Assembly (NCBI RefSeq): GCF_003335045.1
Contig: NZ_QOZG01000002.1
Location: forward strand, 124,001 to 188,000
DNA from: Paramesorhizobium salinisoli
Lineage (GTDB): Bacteria > Pseudomonadota > Alphaproteobacteria > Rhizobiales > Rhizobiaceae
Length of the DNA: 64,000 nucleotides
Direction of reading: 5' to 3'
Shown: positions 53,682-62,287 of the stretch, piece after piece
Layout: every line of letters starts with the position of its first letter
Numbering within the stretch: the stretch's first letter is position 1
Notes under the pieces: generated by a model
The model's input: the letters and a program-made list of their open reading frames with translations, nothing else
Databases searched by the model: none
Told to the model about the DNA's origin: nothing
Program-made: the position numbers and the translations under genes

Positions 53682-55196
53682 ATGGCCTCAACAGAACCGG
53701 CATCAACGGCACCGGTAACACCAGGAGCCGCCTTTGAAACAGAGGCTCCGAATATCAGAGCGGGCAGGCTCGATCCTGCCGCCTATATCGATGTCTTCGA
53801 CGATCTGCATCCGCCGCTGACACGGCACGAGGCCTTTGTCGAGGCGGATCGCTGCTATTTCTGCTACGATGCGCCCTGCATGGACGCCTGCCCGACCGGC
53901 ATCGACATTCCCCTCTTTATCCGCCAGATCGCCGCCGACAATCCGACGGGTTCGGCCAAGACAATCCTGGCCGAAAATATTCTCGGCGGCATGTGCGCCC
54001 GCGTGTGCCCCACCGAAACGCTGTGCGAGCAGGCCTGCGTGCGCGAAATGGCGGAAGGCAAGCCGGTGAAGATCGGCCTCTTGCAGCGCTACGCGACCGA
54101 CCACCTGATGGCGGAAGGCGGGCATCCCTTCACCCGCGCCGCCCCGACGGGCAAGCATGTCGCCGTTGTCGGCGCCGGCCCCGCCGGGCTGTCGGCGGCG
54201 CATCGTCTTGCGAAGCACGGCCATGATGTGACGATATTCGAGGCGCGGCCAAAAGGCGGCGGCCTCAACGAATATGGCATCGCCGCCTACAAGACCGTCG
54301 ACGATTTCGCCCAGAGGGAACTGGATTTCATCCTGCAGATCGGCGGCATCACCATCGAGAACGGAAAGACTCTCGGCCGCGATATCAGCATAGAGGCGCT
54401 GAACGCCGGCTATGACGCGGTGTTCCTCGGCATGGGCCTGCCCGATGTCAACGATCTTGGCCTTGAAGGCGAGGACGCCGAGGGCTGCATCGATGCCGTC
54501 GAATATATCGCGGCGCTCCGCCAGAGCGACAATCTTTCCACGCTTCCCGTGGGCCGCGACGTGGTGGTGATCGGCGGCGGCATGACCGCCATCGACATCG
54601 CCATCCAGATCAAGCTGCTCGGAGCGGAGAACGTCACCATTGCCTACCGGCGCGGGCGCGAAAGCATGAACGCCAGCGCCTATGAGCAGGAACTGGCGCA
54701 GACACATGGCGTCGTCATCCGCCACTGGCTGCAACCGAAAGCGGTGAAGCGCAATGAAGCGGGCGCCATCTGCGGCATCGAGCTGGAATATACCGCTCAG
54801 CCGGATGGGAAGCTCGTCGGCACGGGCGAAACGCTGACGCTCCCTGCAGACCAGGTGTTCAAGGCGATCGGCCAGGCTTTCACAGCCCATCCCCTCGCCG
54901 GTTCAGGCATCGGGCTGGCAAAAGGCCGCATCAGCGTCGATGCGGAACGCCGCACCTCCATCGACGGCATATGGGCCGGTGGCGATTGCGTGGCGGGCGG
55001 CCAGGATTTGACGGTGGCCTCCGTGCAGGACGGCAAGCTTGCAGCGGAATCCATTCACCGCGCATTGATGCGGATTCCCGACCGGATGGACGGCTTTGCC
55101 GAAGCGGTGCTCGCCGGAGGCGGGGCTGGTCAGGCAAGCCAGATGCCTCATCAAAGTCCTTCGGCCGATCCCTCGGCTCCTCCACAGGCGCGCTGA
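53682..55196 (+). CDS. preT: Dihydropyrimidine dehydrogenase, small (flavin/Fe-S) subunit PreT
   Basis: NAD(P)H-oxidising subunit (504 residues) of bacterial dihydropyrimidine dehydrogenase, which reduces uracil or thymine. It is related to glutamate synthase small subunit. The N-terminal ~130 residues bind two [4Fe-4S] clusters (CYFCYDAPCMDACPTGID; MCARVCPTETLCEQACVRE). The FAD site is VAVVGAGPAGLSAAHRL (about 165-181) and the nucleotide site VVVIGGGMTAIDIAIQI (about 302-318). The last ~30 residues are a Pro/Ser/Gln-rich tail. ATG 53682 (MASTEP) is chosen because GGGAG lies 9 bases before; an in-frame ATG at 53673 adds three residues. preA follows after 23 bases. Confidence 0.93.
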   Translation: MASTEPASTAPVTPGAAFETEAPNIRAGRLDPAAYIDVFDDLHPPLTRHEAFVEADRCYFCYDAPCMDACPTGIDIPLFIRQIAADNPTGSAKTILAENILGGMCARVCPTETLCEQACVREMAEGKPVKIGLLQRYATDHLMAEGGHPFTRAAPTGKHVAVVGAGPAGLSAAHRLAKHGHDVTIFEARPKGGGLNEYGIAAYKTVDDFAQRELDFILQIGGITIENGKTLGRDISIEALNAGYDAVFLGMGLPDVNDLGLEGEDAEGCIDAVEYIAALRQSDNLSTLPVGRDVVVIGGGMTAIDIAIQIKLLGAENVTIAYRRGRESMNASAYEQELAQTHGVVIRHWLQPKAVKRNEAGAICGIELEYTAQPDGKLVGTGETLTLPADQVFKAIGQAFTAHPLAGSGIGLAKGRISVDAERRTSIDGIWAGGDCVAGGQDLTVASVQDGKLAAESIHRALMRIPDRMDGFAEAVLAGGGAGQASQMPHQSPSADPSAPPQAR

Positions 55197-55219
55197 ACAA
55201 GCGGACAAGGATCACTGCC

Positions 55220-56527
55220 ATGGCTGATCTCTCAAGCAATTTCCTCGGTATCAAGTCTCCCAACCCGTTCTGGCTCGCTTCCGCGCCGCCGACCGACAAG
55301 GCCTATAATGTCGAGCGCGCCTTCAAGGCGGGATGGGGCGGCGTCGTCTGGAAGACATTGGGCGAACAGGGCCCGCCGGTCGTCAATGTCAACGGGCCGC
55401 GCTATGGCGCGATCCACGGACCGGACCGCAGGCTGCTCGGCCTCAACAATATCGAGCTCATCACCGACCGGCCGCTAGATGTAAACTTGCGGGAAATGAA
55501 GGAGGTGAAGATGCGCTGGCCCGACCGCGCGCTGATCGCCTCGATCATGGTGCCCTGCGAGGAGAGCGCGTGGAAGGCGATCCTCCCGCTGGTCGAGGAA
55601 ACGGGGGCTGATGGCATCGAGCTCAATTTCGGCTGTCCGCATGGCATGAGCGAGCGCGGCATGGGCGCGGCGGTTGGCCAAGTGCCGGAATATATCGAGA
55701 TGGTGGTGCGCTGGTGCAAGCAATATACGCGCATGCCCGTCATCACCAAGCTCACGCCCAATATCGCCGATATTCGCAAGCCCGCGCGTGCGGCGCAGGC
55801 CGGTGGCACGGATGCGGTGTCGCTGATCAATACGATCAACTCCATCGTCTCGGTCGATCTCGACGATTTCGCGCCCATCCCCTCGATCGACGGGCGTGGC
55901 TCGCATGGCGGCTATTGCGGCCCCGCCGTCAAGCCGATCGCGCTCAACATGGTGGCGGAAATCGCCCGCGACCCGGAAACGCGCGGTTTGCCGATCTCCG
56001 GCATCGGCGGCATCACCACCTGGCGCGACGCCGCCGAATTCATCGCGCTTGGCTGCGGCAATGTGCAGGTCTGCACCGCCGCAATGACCTATGGCTTCAA
56101 GGTCGTGCAGGAAATGATCGACGGCCTCTCGGACTGGATGGACCGCAAGGGCTTCCGCTCCATCGAGGAATTCCAGGGCATGGCGGTGCCGAACGTCACC
56201 GACTGGCAGTACCTCAACCTGAACTATGTCACGAAGGCGCGGATCGACCAGGATCTCTGCATCAAATGCGGGCGCTGCCACATCGCCTGCGAGGACACCT
56301 CGCACCAGGCGATCACAGCGACGATCAACGGCGCGCGGCATTTCGAGGTTATCGACGAGGAGTGCGTCGGCTGCAATCTGTGCGTCAATGTCTGCCCCGT
56401 CGAGGATTGCATCACCATGGAAACGATTGCAGGTATTGATCCGCGCACGAAGGCGCCGATCCATCCCGACTATGCCAACTGGACGACACATCCGAACAAC
56501 CCGATGGCGAAAATGGCTGCGGAATGA
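55220..56527 (+). CDS. preA: Dihydropyrimidine dehydrogenase, catalytic subunit PreA
   Basis: FMN-containing catalytic subunit (435 residues) that reduces the pyrimidine 5,6 double bond. The TIM-barrel domain (about 1-330) resembles dihydroorotate dehydrogenase and has the active-site cysteine in NFGCPHGMSERGMG (about residue 138). The loop motifs SASAPP (here LASAPPTDK) and GIGGITTWRDAAEFI are also present. The C-terminal ~90 residues are a 2x[4Fe-4S] ferredoxin domain (CIKCGRCHIACED and CVGCNLCVNVCPVEDC). It forms the PreT-PreA complex with the gene upstream. A longer upstream frame overlaps preT and is not used; ATG 55220 is the family start. Confidence 0.95.
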   Translation: MADLSSNFLGIKSPNPFWLASAPPTDKAYNVERAFKAGWGGVVWKTLGEQGPPVVNVNGPRYGAIHGPDRRLLGLNNIELITDRPLDVNLREMKEVKMRWPDRALIASIMVPCEESAWKAILPLVEETGADGIELNFGCPHGMSERGMGAAVGQVPEYIEMVVRWCKQYTRMPVITKLTPNIADIRKPARAAQAGGTDAVSLINTINSIVSVDLDDFAPIPSIDGRGSHGGYCGPAVKPIALNMVAEIARDPETRGLPISGIGGITTWRDAAEFIALGCGNVQVCTAAMTYGFKVVQEMIDGLSDWMDRKGFRSIEEFQGMAVPNVTDWQYLNLNYVTKARIDQDLCIKCGRCHIACEDTSHQAITATINGARHFEVIDEECVGCNLCVNVCPVEDCITMETIAGIDPRTKAPIHPDYANWTTHPNNPMAKMAAE

Positions 56528-56545
56528 ATTGCCGGGAACCAGGTT

Positions 56546-57199
56546 TTAATCGCGCGGCTTGATCCCGTTGAGAATGATGCTGATCACGGCCTGTGCCGTC
56601 TGCTCGTGGAAGCCGGGGCGACTGACCTGCGAGCCGAGAATGGCGCGCACCTGCACATCGAAATCCGCGTAATGCTGGGTCGTCGCCCAGATCATGAAGA
56701 TGAGATGATAGGGATCGACGGGGCTGAGCTTCTTTTCATCCACCCAGCGGCGGATGATGGCGGCCTTCTCGTCGACGAGCTTTTTCAGATGACCCTTGAG
56801 AAAATCGGAGATAGCCGGCGCGCCATGCAGGATTTCATTGGCGAAGAGGCGGGAAGCCTCCGGCCTCTCCTCCGACATCTTCAGCTTGAGCGTGATGTAT
56901 TTGCGCAGTTCCTCGACCGGATCGCCGGCGGGGTCGATATCATCCAGCGGACGCAGCCATTCCTCCAGCGTATCCTCGAGAACCGTCACATAGATGTTCT
57001 GCTTGCGCGGAAAATAATAGAGCAGATTGGGCTTCGACATGCCCGCCTTCGCGGCGATCTGGTCGATGGTCGAGCCGCGAAATCCATAGGCCGAAAAGAC
57101 CTCCAGCGCGGCATCGAGAATGATGCGCCGGTTGATGCCCTGGATGCGGGTCGTGCCCTCCGGTCGCTCGCCGTTTTTTCCCTTGACCGCTGTGGCCAT
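56546..57199 (-). CDS. rutR: RutR-type TetR-family regulator
   Basis: TetR-family regulator of 217 residues. The N-terminal helix-turn-helix ALEVFSAYGFRGSTIDQIAAKAGMSKPNLLYYFPRK (quoted in part: AAKAGMSKPNLLYYF) is at about residues 30-65. The C-terminal ligand domain contains the LFANEILHGAPAISDFL segment characteristic of RutR-like proteins. E. coli RutR binds uracil and thymine and controls pyrimidine catabolism. Here the gene lies inside a complete reductive pyrimidine pathway and has a one-mismatch RutR box 85 bases before its start, so self-control and control of both flanking operons are likely. ATG 57199 follows AAAGG. Confidence 0.88.
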   Translation of the reverse strand: MATAVKGKNGERPEGTTRIQGINRRIILDAALEVFSAYGFRGSTIDQIAAKAGMSKPNLLYYFPRKQNIYVTVLEDTLEEWLRPLDDIDPAGDPVEELRKYITLKLKMSEERPEASRLFANEILHGAPAISDFLKGHLKKLVDEKAAIIRRWVDEKKLSPVDPYHLIFMIWATTQHYADFDVQVRAILGSQVSRPGFHEQTAQAVISIILNGIKPRD

Positions 57200-57283
57200 T
57201 TGAAACCTTTCGATCGACTTTGAATCGACGGGGGCACCTGCGAAAGCGCTTGACCGCATCCCACCGCTCTTCTAGCCTGCATT

Positions 57284-57299
57284 TTGACCAAGTAGTCAA
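57284..57299. promoter_or_regulatory. RutR box between rutR and the hydrolase operon
   Basis: TTGACCAAGTAGTCAA differs at one base from the RutR consensus TTGACCANNTGGTCAA. It is 85 bases upstream of rutR on one strand and about 91 bases upstream of the small ORF at 57390 on the other. The position is suited to controlling both divergent transcripts. TTTTGA next to the box may include a -35 region. Confidence 0.75.
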
Positions 57300-57389
57300 G
57301 TTTTGATTGCCGCCGCCGCCAAGCGGCAGGTCACGGGAACATAACAAACCACAGCGGTTAAAAAAGGCCGCAACCAGGAGGCAGGGCGC

Positions 57390-57530
57390 ATGTCGGTTTC
57401 GGCATCGAGCACCAAACAATTCGGCGCGTTCCGGATGCCGTTCCCGGCCAGCCGCGCGTTCAAGCAGAGCCTCCACCTTCTCGCCAGAGACATGCGCTCG
57501 CTCTCGGCCATTCTCAAGACGCTTTCATAG
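57390..57530 (+). CDS. Possible small protein of 46 residues
   Basis: An ORF of 47 codons reading MSVSASSTKQFGAFRMPFP then ASRAFKQSLHLLARDMRSLS and AILKTLS. It is basic, with a C-terminal amphipathic helix. AGGAGG lies 8 bases before the ATG, a much stronger ribosome binding site than chance would suggest. It lies between the RutR box and the amidohydrolase gene, whose start is 33 bases downstream. It may be a leader or a small accessory protein; I know no homologue. Composition alone does not prove it is translated. Confidence 0.45.
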   Translation: MSVSASSTKQFGAFRMPFPASRAFKQSLHLLARDMRSLSAILKTLS

Positions 57531-57563
57531 AACCAGCCGCAAAGGCACGGAGGGAATTCGACC

Positions 57564-58823
57564 ATGGCAGTCACGGCCAATTTCATGGGCAATCTCAGGA
57601 TCAACAGCGATCGCCTCTGGGAAAGCCTGATGGAGATGGCGAAGATCGGGCCCGGTCTGCGCGGCGGCAACAACCGCCAGACGCTGACCGATGCGGATGC
57701 GGAAGGACGCCGTCTCTTCAAGACCTGGTGCGAGTCGGCCGGCATGACGATCGGCGTCGACAAGATGGGCACCATGTTCGCCACCCGCCCTGGCACCGAT
57801 GCGGACGCGCTGCCCGTGTATATCGGCAGCCATCTCGACACGCAGCCGACGGGCGGAAAATATGACGGCGTTCTGGGCGTCCTTGGCGGGCTTGAAGTGG
57901 TGCGGACGCTGAACGATCTCGGCATCAGGACGAAGCACCCGATCGTCGTCACCAACTGGACCAATGAGGAAGGCGCGCGCTTCGCCCCCGCCATGCTCGC
58001 CTCCGGCGTTTTCGCCGGCGTCCACACGCTCGACTATGCCTATGCCCGCACAGACCCCGAGGGAAAGACCTTCGGCGAGGAGCTGAAGCGCATTGATTGG
58101 ATTGGCGACGAGGAAGTCGGCGCGCGCAAGATGCACGCCTATCTCGAATATCACATCGAGCAGGGGCCGATCCTCGAGGCGGAGAACAAGCAGATCGGCG
58201 TTGTCACCCATTGCCAGGGCCTCTGGTGGCTGGAGGTGACGCTGACCGGCAAGGAGGCGCATACCGGCTCGACGCCGATGAACTTGCGTGTCAATGCGGG
58301 GCTCGCTATGGCCCGTATCCTCGAAATGGTGCAGACGGTGGCCATGGAAAACCAGCCCGGCGCCGTCGGCGGCGTCGGGCAGATGTTCTTCTCGCCCAAT
58401 TCGCGCAACGTGCTGCCGGGCAAGGTGGTGTTCACCATCGACATCCGCACGCCTGATCAGGCGAAGCTCGACCGCATGCGGGCCAGGATCGAGGCCGAGG
58501 CGCCTGCGATTGCCGAAACGCTCGGCGTCGGCTGTTCGATCGAGGCGGTCGGGCATTTCGATCCCGTCACTTTCGACCCGGTGCTGGTCGGCCGCGTCCG
58601 CGATGCGGCGGAGAGACTAGGCTACACTCACATGAACCTCATTTCCGGCGCCGGCCACGACGCCTGCTGGGCGGCCAGGGTTGCGCCGGCGACGATGATC
58701 ATGTGCCCCTGCGTCGATGGCCTCAGCCACAATGAGGACGAGGAGATTTCCAAGGAATGGGCGGCGGCGGGAGCCGATGTGCTGCTTCATGCGGCAGTCG
58801 AAACGGCGGAGATCGTGGAGTAG
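57564..58823 (+). CDS. M20-family amidohydrolase, probable beta-ureidopropionase
   Basis: Zinc-dependent hydrolase of 419 residues in the N-carbamoyl-amino acid hydrolase/allantoate amidohydrolase family. Metal and catalytic residues are seen in IGSHLDTQPTGGKYDGVLG (about 90-108), NEEGARF (about 132-138), HIEQGPILE (about 200-208) and SGAGHDACW (about 362-370). The dimerization (lid) domain contains GKEAHTGSTP. Beside dihydropyrimidinase and PreTA, the natural substrate is N-carbamoyl-beta-alanine, giving beta-alanine, ammonia and CO2; hydantoin-derived carbamoyl amino acids are an alternative. ATG 57564 follows GGAGGGAATTCGACC. Confidence 0.9.
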   Translation: MAVTANFMGNLRINSDRLWESLMEMAKIGPGLRGGNNRQTLTDADAEGRRLFKTWCESAGMTIGVDKMGTMFATRPGTDADALPVYIGSHLDTQPTGGKYDGVLGVLGGLEVVRTLNDLGIRTKHPIVVTNWTNEEGARFAPAMLASGVFAGVHTLDYAYARTDPEGKTFGEELKRIDWIGDEEVGARKMHAYLEYHIEQGPILEAENKQIGVVTHCQGLWWLEVTLTGKEAHTGSTPMNLRVNAGLAMARILEMVQTVAMENQPGAVGGVGQMFFSPNSRNVLPGKVVFTIDIRTPDQAKLDRMRARIEAEAPAIAETLGVGCSIEAVGHFDPVTFDPVLVGRVRDAAERLGYTHMNLISGAGHDACWAARVAPATMIMCPCVDGLSHNEDEEISKEWAAAGADVLLHAAVETAEIVE

Positions 58824-58866
58824 TCAACAGCCTGTTCGGCACAAGACCAAAAAGGGGAACGAACAA

Positions 58867-60324
58867 ATGGCGACAAAAGTCATCAAGGGCGGCACGATCA
58901 TCGCCGCCGACCGCAGCTACAAGGCGGATGTGCTGATCGACGGCGAGACGATCGCGGCGATCGGCGACAATCTCTCAGGCGACGAGGTGATTGACGCGAC
59001 CGGCTGCTATCTGATGCCTGGGGGCATAGATCCCCACACCCATCTGCAGATGCCCTTCATGGGCACCTATTCCTCCGACGATTTCGACACGGGCACGGCG
59101 GCGGCGCTGGCCGGCGGCACGACCATGGTGGTCGATTTCGTGCTGCCTGGTTCGGAAGGCGGACTGCTCGATGCGCTGCAAGAATGGTTCCAGAAGGCGG
59201 GCAAGGCGCGCACCGACTATTCCTTCCACATGGCGATTACCGGCTGGAACAAGCAGATCTTCGACGAGATGCCCGAGGTGGTGGCGCGCGGGATCAACAC
59301 GTTCAAGCATTTCATGGCCTATAAGGGCGCGCTGATGGTGAATGATGACGAGATGTTCGCCTCTTTCCAGCGCTGCGCCGAAATCGGCGCCATGCCGCTG
59401 GTGCACGCCGAGAACGGCGATGTCGTCGCGCATCTCCAGCAGAAGCTGCTGGCGGAAGGCAATAACGGCCCGGAGGCGCATGCCTATTCCCGCCCGCCGG
59501 AGGTGGAGGGCGAGGCCACTAACCGCGCCATCATGATCGCTGACCAGGCGGGCGTGCCGCTCTATGTGGTGCATGTCTCCTGCGAGGAGAGCCACGAGGC
59601 GATCCGGCGGGCCCGGCAGAAGGGCATGCGGGTCTTCGGCGAGCCGCTGATCCAGCATCTGGTGCTCGACGAAAGCGAATACAAAAACGAGGACTGGGAC
59701 TATGCGGCGCGGCGCGTGATGTCGCCGCCGTTCCGCGACAAGCGGCATCAGGATGGGCTATGGGCGGGGCTTGCCGCCGGCAGCCTGCAGGTGGTGGCGA
59801 CCGACCATTGCGCCTTCACGACCGAGCAGAAGCGCTTCGGGCTCGGCGATTTTACCAGGATCCCCAACGGCACCGGCGGGCTCGAAGACCGGCTCCCGGT
59901 GCTATGGACCAAGGGCGTGCGCACTGGCCGCCTGACGCCGAACGAGTTCGTAGCCGTCACCTCTACCAACATCGCCCGCATCCTCAATATTTATCCCAAA
60001 AAGGGCGCGATCCTGCCGGGATCGGATGCGGATATCGTCATATGGGACCCGGAAGCGAAGAAGACGATCTCGGCCGGGACGCAGAAATCGGCGATCGACT
60101 ACAATGTCTTCGAAGGAATCGAATTGACGGGGCTGCCGCGCATGACACTATCGCGGGGGCGCATCGCCTACAGGGATGGCGAGGTTCTGGCGGAAGCCGG
60201 GGACGGCCGTTTCGTCGAGCGCGAGCCGCACGCAGCCGTCAATCGCGCGCTCTCGACCTGGAAGGAACTGGTGGCGCCGCGCAAGGTCGAACGCAAGCCC
60301 GAACATATGCCGGCCGGAGTCTGA
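58867..60324 (+). CDS. hydA: Dihydropyrimidinase (D-hydantoinase)
   Basis: Cyclic amidohydrolase of 485 residues that opens dihydrouracil or dihydrothymine to the N-carbamoyl-beta-amino acid. The binuclear metal site is complete: GIDPHTHLQMPF (about 52-63), the carboxylated lysine in NTFKHFMAYKG (about 150), the histidines in VHAENGD and VVHVSCEE, and the aspartate in ATDHCAF (about 315). The GTYSSDDFDTGTAAALAGG and NGTGGLEDRLPVL segments are typical of dihydropyrimidinases. ATG 58867 has AAAAAGGGGAACG upstream. It is 43 bases after the amidohydrolase and 10 bases before the transporter ATPase, in one operon. Confidence 0.95.
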   Translation: MATKVIKGGTIIAADRSYKADVLIDGETIAAIGDNLSGDEVIDATGCYLMPGGIDPHTHLQMPFMGTYSSDDFDTGTAAALAGGTTMVVDFVLPGSEGGLLDALQEWFQKAGKARTDYSFHMAITGWNKQIFDEMPEVVARGINTFKHFMAYKGALMVNDDEMFASFQRCAEIGAMPLVHAENGDVVAHLQQKLLAEGNNGPEAHAYSRPPEVEGEATNRAIMIADQAGVPLYVVHVSCEESHEAIRRARQKGMRVFGEPLIQHLVLDESEYKNEDWDYAARRVMSPPFRDKRHQDGLWAGLAAGSLQVVATDHCAFTTEQKRFGLGDFTRIPNGTGGLEDRLPVLWTKGVRTGRLTPNEFVAVTSTNIARILNIYPKKGAILPGSDADIVIWDPEAKKTISAGTQKSAIDYNVFEGIELTGLPRMTLSRGRIAYRDGEVLAEAGDGRFVEREPHAAVNRALSTWKELVAPRKVERKPEHMPAGV

Positions 60325-60334
60325 AGAGGGTCTG

Positions 60335-61180
60335 ATGAATGTCGCTGCCGCAATCAAGCAAGAACCACATATGAACGCCGCCGCTTCCGACCTCAGCCCC
60401 GATGGGCCGGTGATCGATGCGCGCGGGTTGTCGCTCGTCTTCCAGACCGGAGATGGCCCGGTCCACGCACTTTCCGATATCGCTCTCACGGTCGAGCGCG
60501 GCGAGTTCGTCTCCTTCATCGGCCCGTCAGGCTGCGGCAAGACCACGCTCCTTCGCGTCATCGCCGATCTGGAGCAGCCGACATCGGGTACGATCACCGT
60601 CAATGGTGTGACGCCAGAGGAAGCGCGCAGGAAGCGCGCCTATGGCTATGTCTTCCAGGCCGCGGCGCTCTATCCCTGGCGGACGATCGCCGCCAATATC
60701 TCGCTGCCGCTCGAGGTGATGGGCATCGCCAAGGCGGAACGCACCGCGCTAATCGAGAAGAACCTCGCGCTGGTCAATCTCACCGGCTTCGGCAAAAAAT
60801 ATCCCTGGCAGCTCTCAGGTGGCATGCAGCAGCGCGCCTCCATTGCCCGGGCGCTTTCCTTCGATCCCGACATGCTTCTCATGGACGAGCCGTTCGGCGC
60901 GCTGGACGAGATTGTCCGCGATCATCTCAACGAGCAGCTTCTGAAGCTATGGGCGAAGACGCGCAAAACGGTGATCTTCGTCACACACTCCATCCCCGAA
61001 GCGGTGTTCCTCTCGACCAGGATCGTGGTGATGAGCCCCCGTCCCGGCCGTATCCATGAGATCATCGATTGCAATCTCGGGCCCGACCGTCCGCTAGAAA
61101 TCCGCGAGACACCGGAATTTCTGAAGATCGCCCATCGCGTGCGTGAGGGGCTGAGGCTGGGGCATAGCTATGAGCAGTAG
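60335..61180 (+). CDS. ABC transporter ATP-binding protein (nitrate/taurine/pyrimidine type)
   Basis: Cytoplasmic ATPase of 281 residues of the SsuB/TauB-like class. Walker A GPSGCGKTTLLRV (about 64-76), Q-loop YVFQAAALYPW, signature LSGGMQQRASIARAL (about 163), Walker B LLMDEPFGALDE, and the H-loop in FVTHSIPEAV are all present. It would energise import with the two permeases and binding protein downstream. ATG 60335 starts 10 bases after the hydA stop; a second in-frame ATG (MNAAASDL) is at 60371. The substrate is inferred from the operon: uracil, thymine or a dihydropyrimidine/hydantoin. Confidence 0.92.
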   Translation: MNVAAAIKQEPHMNAAASDLSPDGPVIDARGLSLVFQTGDGPVHALSDIALTVERGEFVSFIGPSGCGKTTLLRVIADLEQPTSGTITVNGVTPEEARRKRAYGYVFQAAALYPWRTIAANISLPLEVMGIAKAERTALIEKNLALVNLTGFGKKYPWQLSGGMQQRASIARALSFDPDMLLMDEPFGALDEIVRDHLNEQLLKLWAKTRKTVIFVTHSIPEAVFLSTRIVVMSPRPGRIHEIIDCNLGPDRPLEIRETPEFLKIAHRVREGLRLGHSYEQ

Positions 61181-61195
61181 GGTGGTGCGAGACAT

Positions 61196-61356
61196 TACCC
61201 CCCTCTGCCCTGCCGGGCATCTCCCCCACAAGGGGGGAGATTGGCTGAAACGACCCTCTATGTTCGTCCTGCGACGCTTGCGATTGATGCCTAACATCTA
61301 TGAAAGAGTAATCTCCCTCCTTGAGGGGGAGATGCCCGGCAGGGCAGAGGGGGGTA
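61196..61356. repeat. 161-bp inverted repeat inside the ABC transporter operon
   Basis: Left arm 61196-61242 and right arm 61310-61356 are 47 bases each and nearly perfect reverse complements. Both contain CTCTGCCCTGCCGGGCATCT (or its complement), each carries an inner CCCCC/GGGGG hairpin, and a 67-base non-repeated centre lies between. It fills the gap between the ATPase and first permease genes. Palindromic repeats of roughly 100 bases (Bru-RS1 and Bru-RS2) are described in Brucella; identity with them is not confirmed here. It contains no gene of its own. Confidence 0.85.
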
Positions 61357-61396
61357 GAGACGCTCGCCGAGCTCTGCAGTTTATGGGGGGTGAAAA

Positions 61397-62287
61397 ATGA
61401 CCTTCCTGCGCGACAAGCTTTTCCCGGTCACGACCGTTCTCCTCATCATTCTTGCGCTCTGGTATTTGCTGGCGATATTCCTCAACGCGCCTTTCGAGCG
61501 TGACCAGGCGCAGCGTAGCGGGACACAACTTTCTACCAGTCAGCTCATCGCCAATACCATGCACCAGGAGCGGCCGGTTCTGCCCGCCCCGCATCAGGTG
61601 GCGGAGGAAATCCGCAAGACGGTCTTCGACGTCAGGCCGACCTCGAAGCGCAGCCTCGTCTATCATGGCGGGGTGACGCTTTCCTCGACGCTTCTCGGCT
61701 TCGTCATGGGGACGCTGCTCGGCATTCTGCTAGCAGTTGGCATTGTCCATTCCCGCACGCTCGACAAGAGCCTGATGCCGTGGATCATCGCCTCGCAAAC
61801 AATTCCCATCCTGGCCGTCGCGCCGATGATCATCGTGGTCCTGAATGCGGTCGGCATGACCGGGCTGCTACCGAAGGCGATGATCTCGACCTATCTGTCG
61901 TTCTTCCCCGTCGCGGTCGGCATGGTGAAGGGCCTGCGCTCGCCCGAGATCATGCATCTCGACCTGATGCGCACCTACAGCGCCTCGGCAAGCCAGGTGT
62001 TCTGGAAATTGCGCTGGCCGGCAGCACTCCCCTACCTCTTCACCTCCATGAAGATCGCCGTCGCCATCAGCCTCGTCGGCGCCATCGTCGGCGAATTGCC
62101 GACCGGCGCGGTGGCGGGGTTGGGCGCACGGCTCCTCGCCGGCTCCTATTACGGCCAGACGGTGCAGATATGGGCCGCGCTGATCGCCGCATCGCTGATG
62201 GCCGCCGTCCTCGTGGCACTGGTCGGGCTTGCCGCCCATGTGGTCAACCGGCGGATGGGCCTGCAGGCCAGCGAGGCAAGGCGATGA
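61397..62287 (+). CDS. ABC transporter permease
   Basis: Integral membrane protein of 296 residues of the BPD_transp_1 (SsuC-like) class with about six membrane segments, the first being VTTVLLIILALWYLLAIFL. An unusual soluble loop (about 35-85) precedes the core. The coupling-helix EAA-like region DLMRTYSASASQVFWKLRWPAALPYLF (in part: SASQVFWKLRWPAAL) is at about 193-220. It overlaps the second permease by 4 bases (ATGA). ATG 61397 follows GGGGGGTGAAAA. It probably forms a heterodimer with the next gene product. Confidence 0.9.
   Translation: MTFLRDKLFPVTTVLLIILALWYLLAIFLNAPFERDQAQRSGTQLSTSQLIANTMHQERPVLPAPHQVAEEIRKTVFDVRPTSKRSLVYHGGVTLSSTLLGFVMGTLLGILLAVGIVHSRTLDKSLMPWIIASQTIPILAVAPMIIVVLNAVGMTGLLPKAMISTYLSFFPVAVGMVKGLRSPEIMHLDLMRTYSASASQVFWKLRWPAALPYLFTSMKIAVAISLVGAIVGELPTGAVAGLGARLLAGSYYGQTVQIWAALIAASLMAAVLVALVGLAAHVVNRRMGLQASEARR

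Noticed and set aside
61780-62283. Long N-terminal extension of the second permease
   Set aside because: The extra 168 residues are an out-of-frame reading of the first permease gene; the ATGA overlap at 62284 is the natural start.
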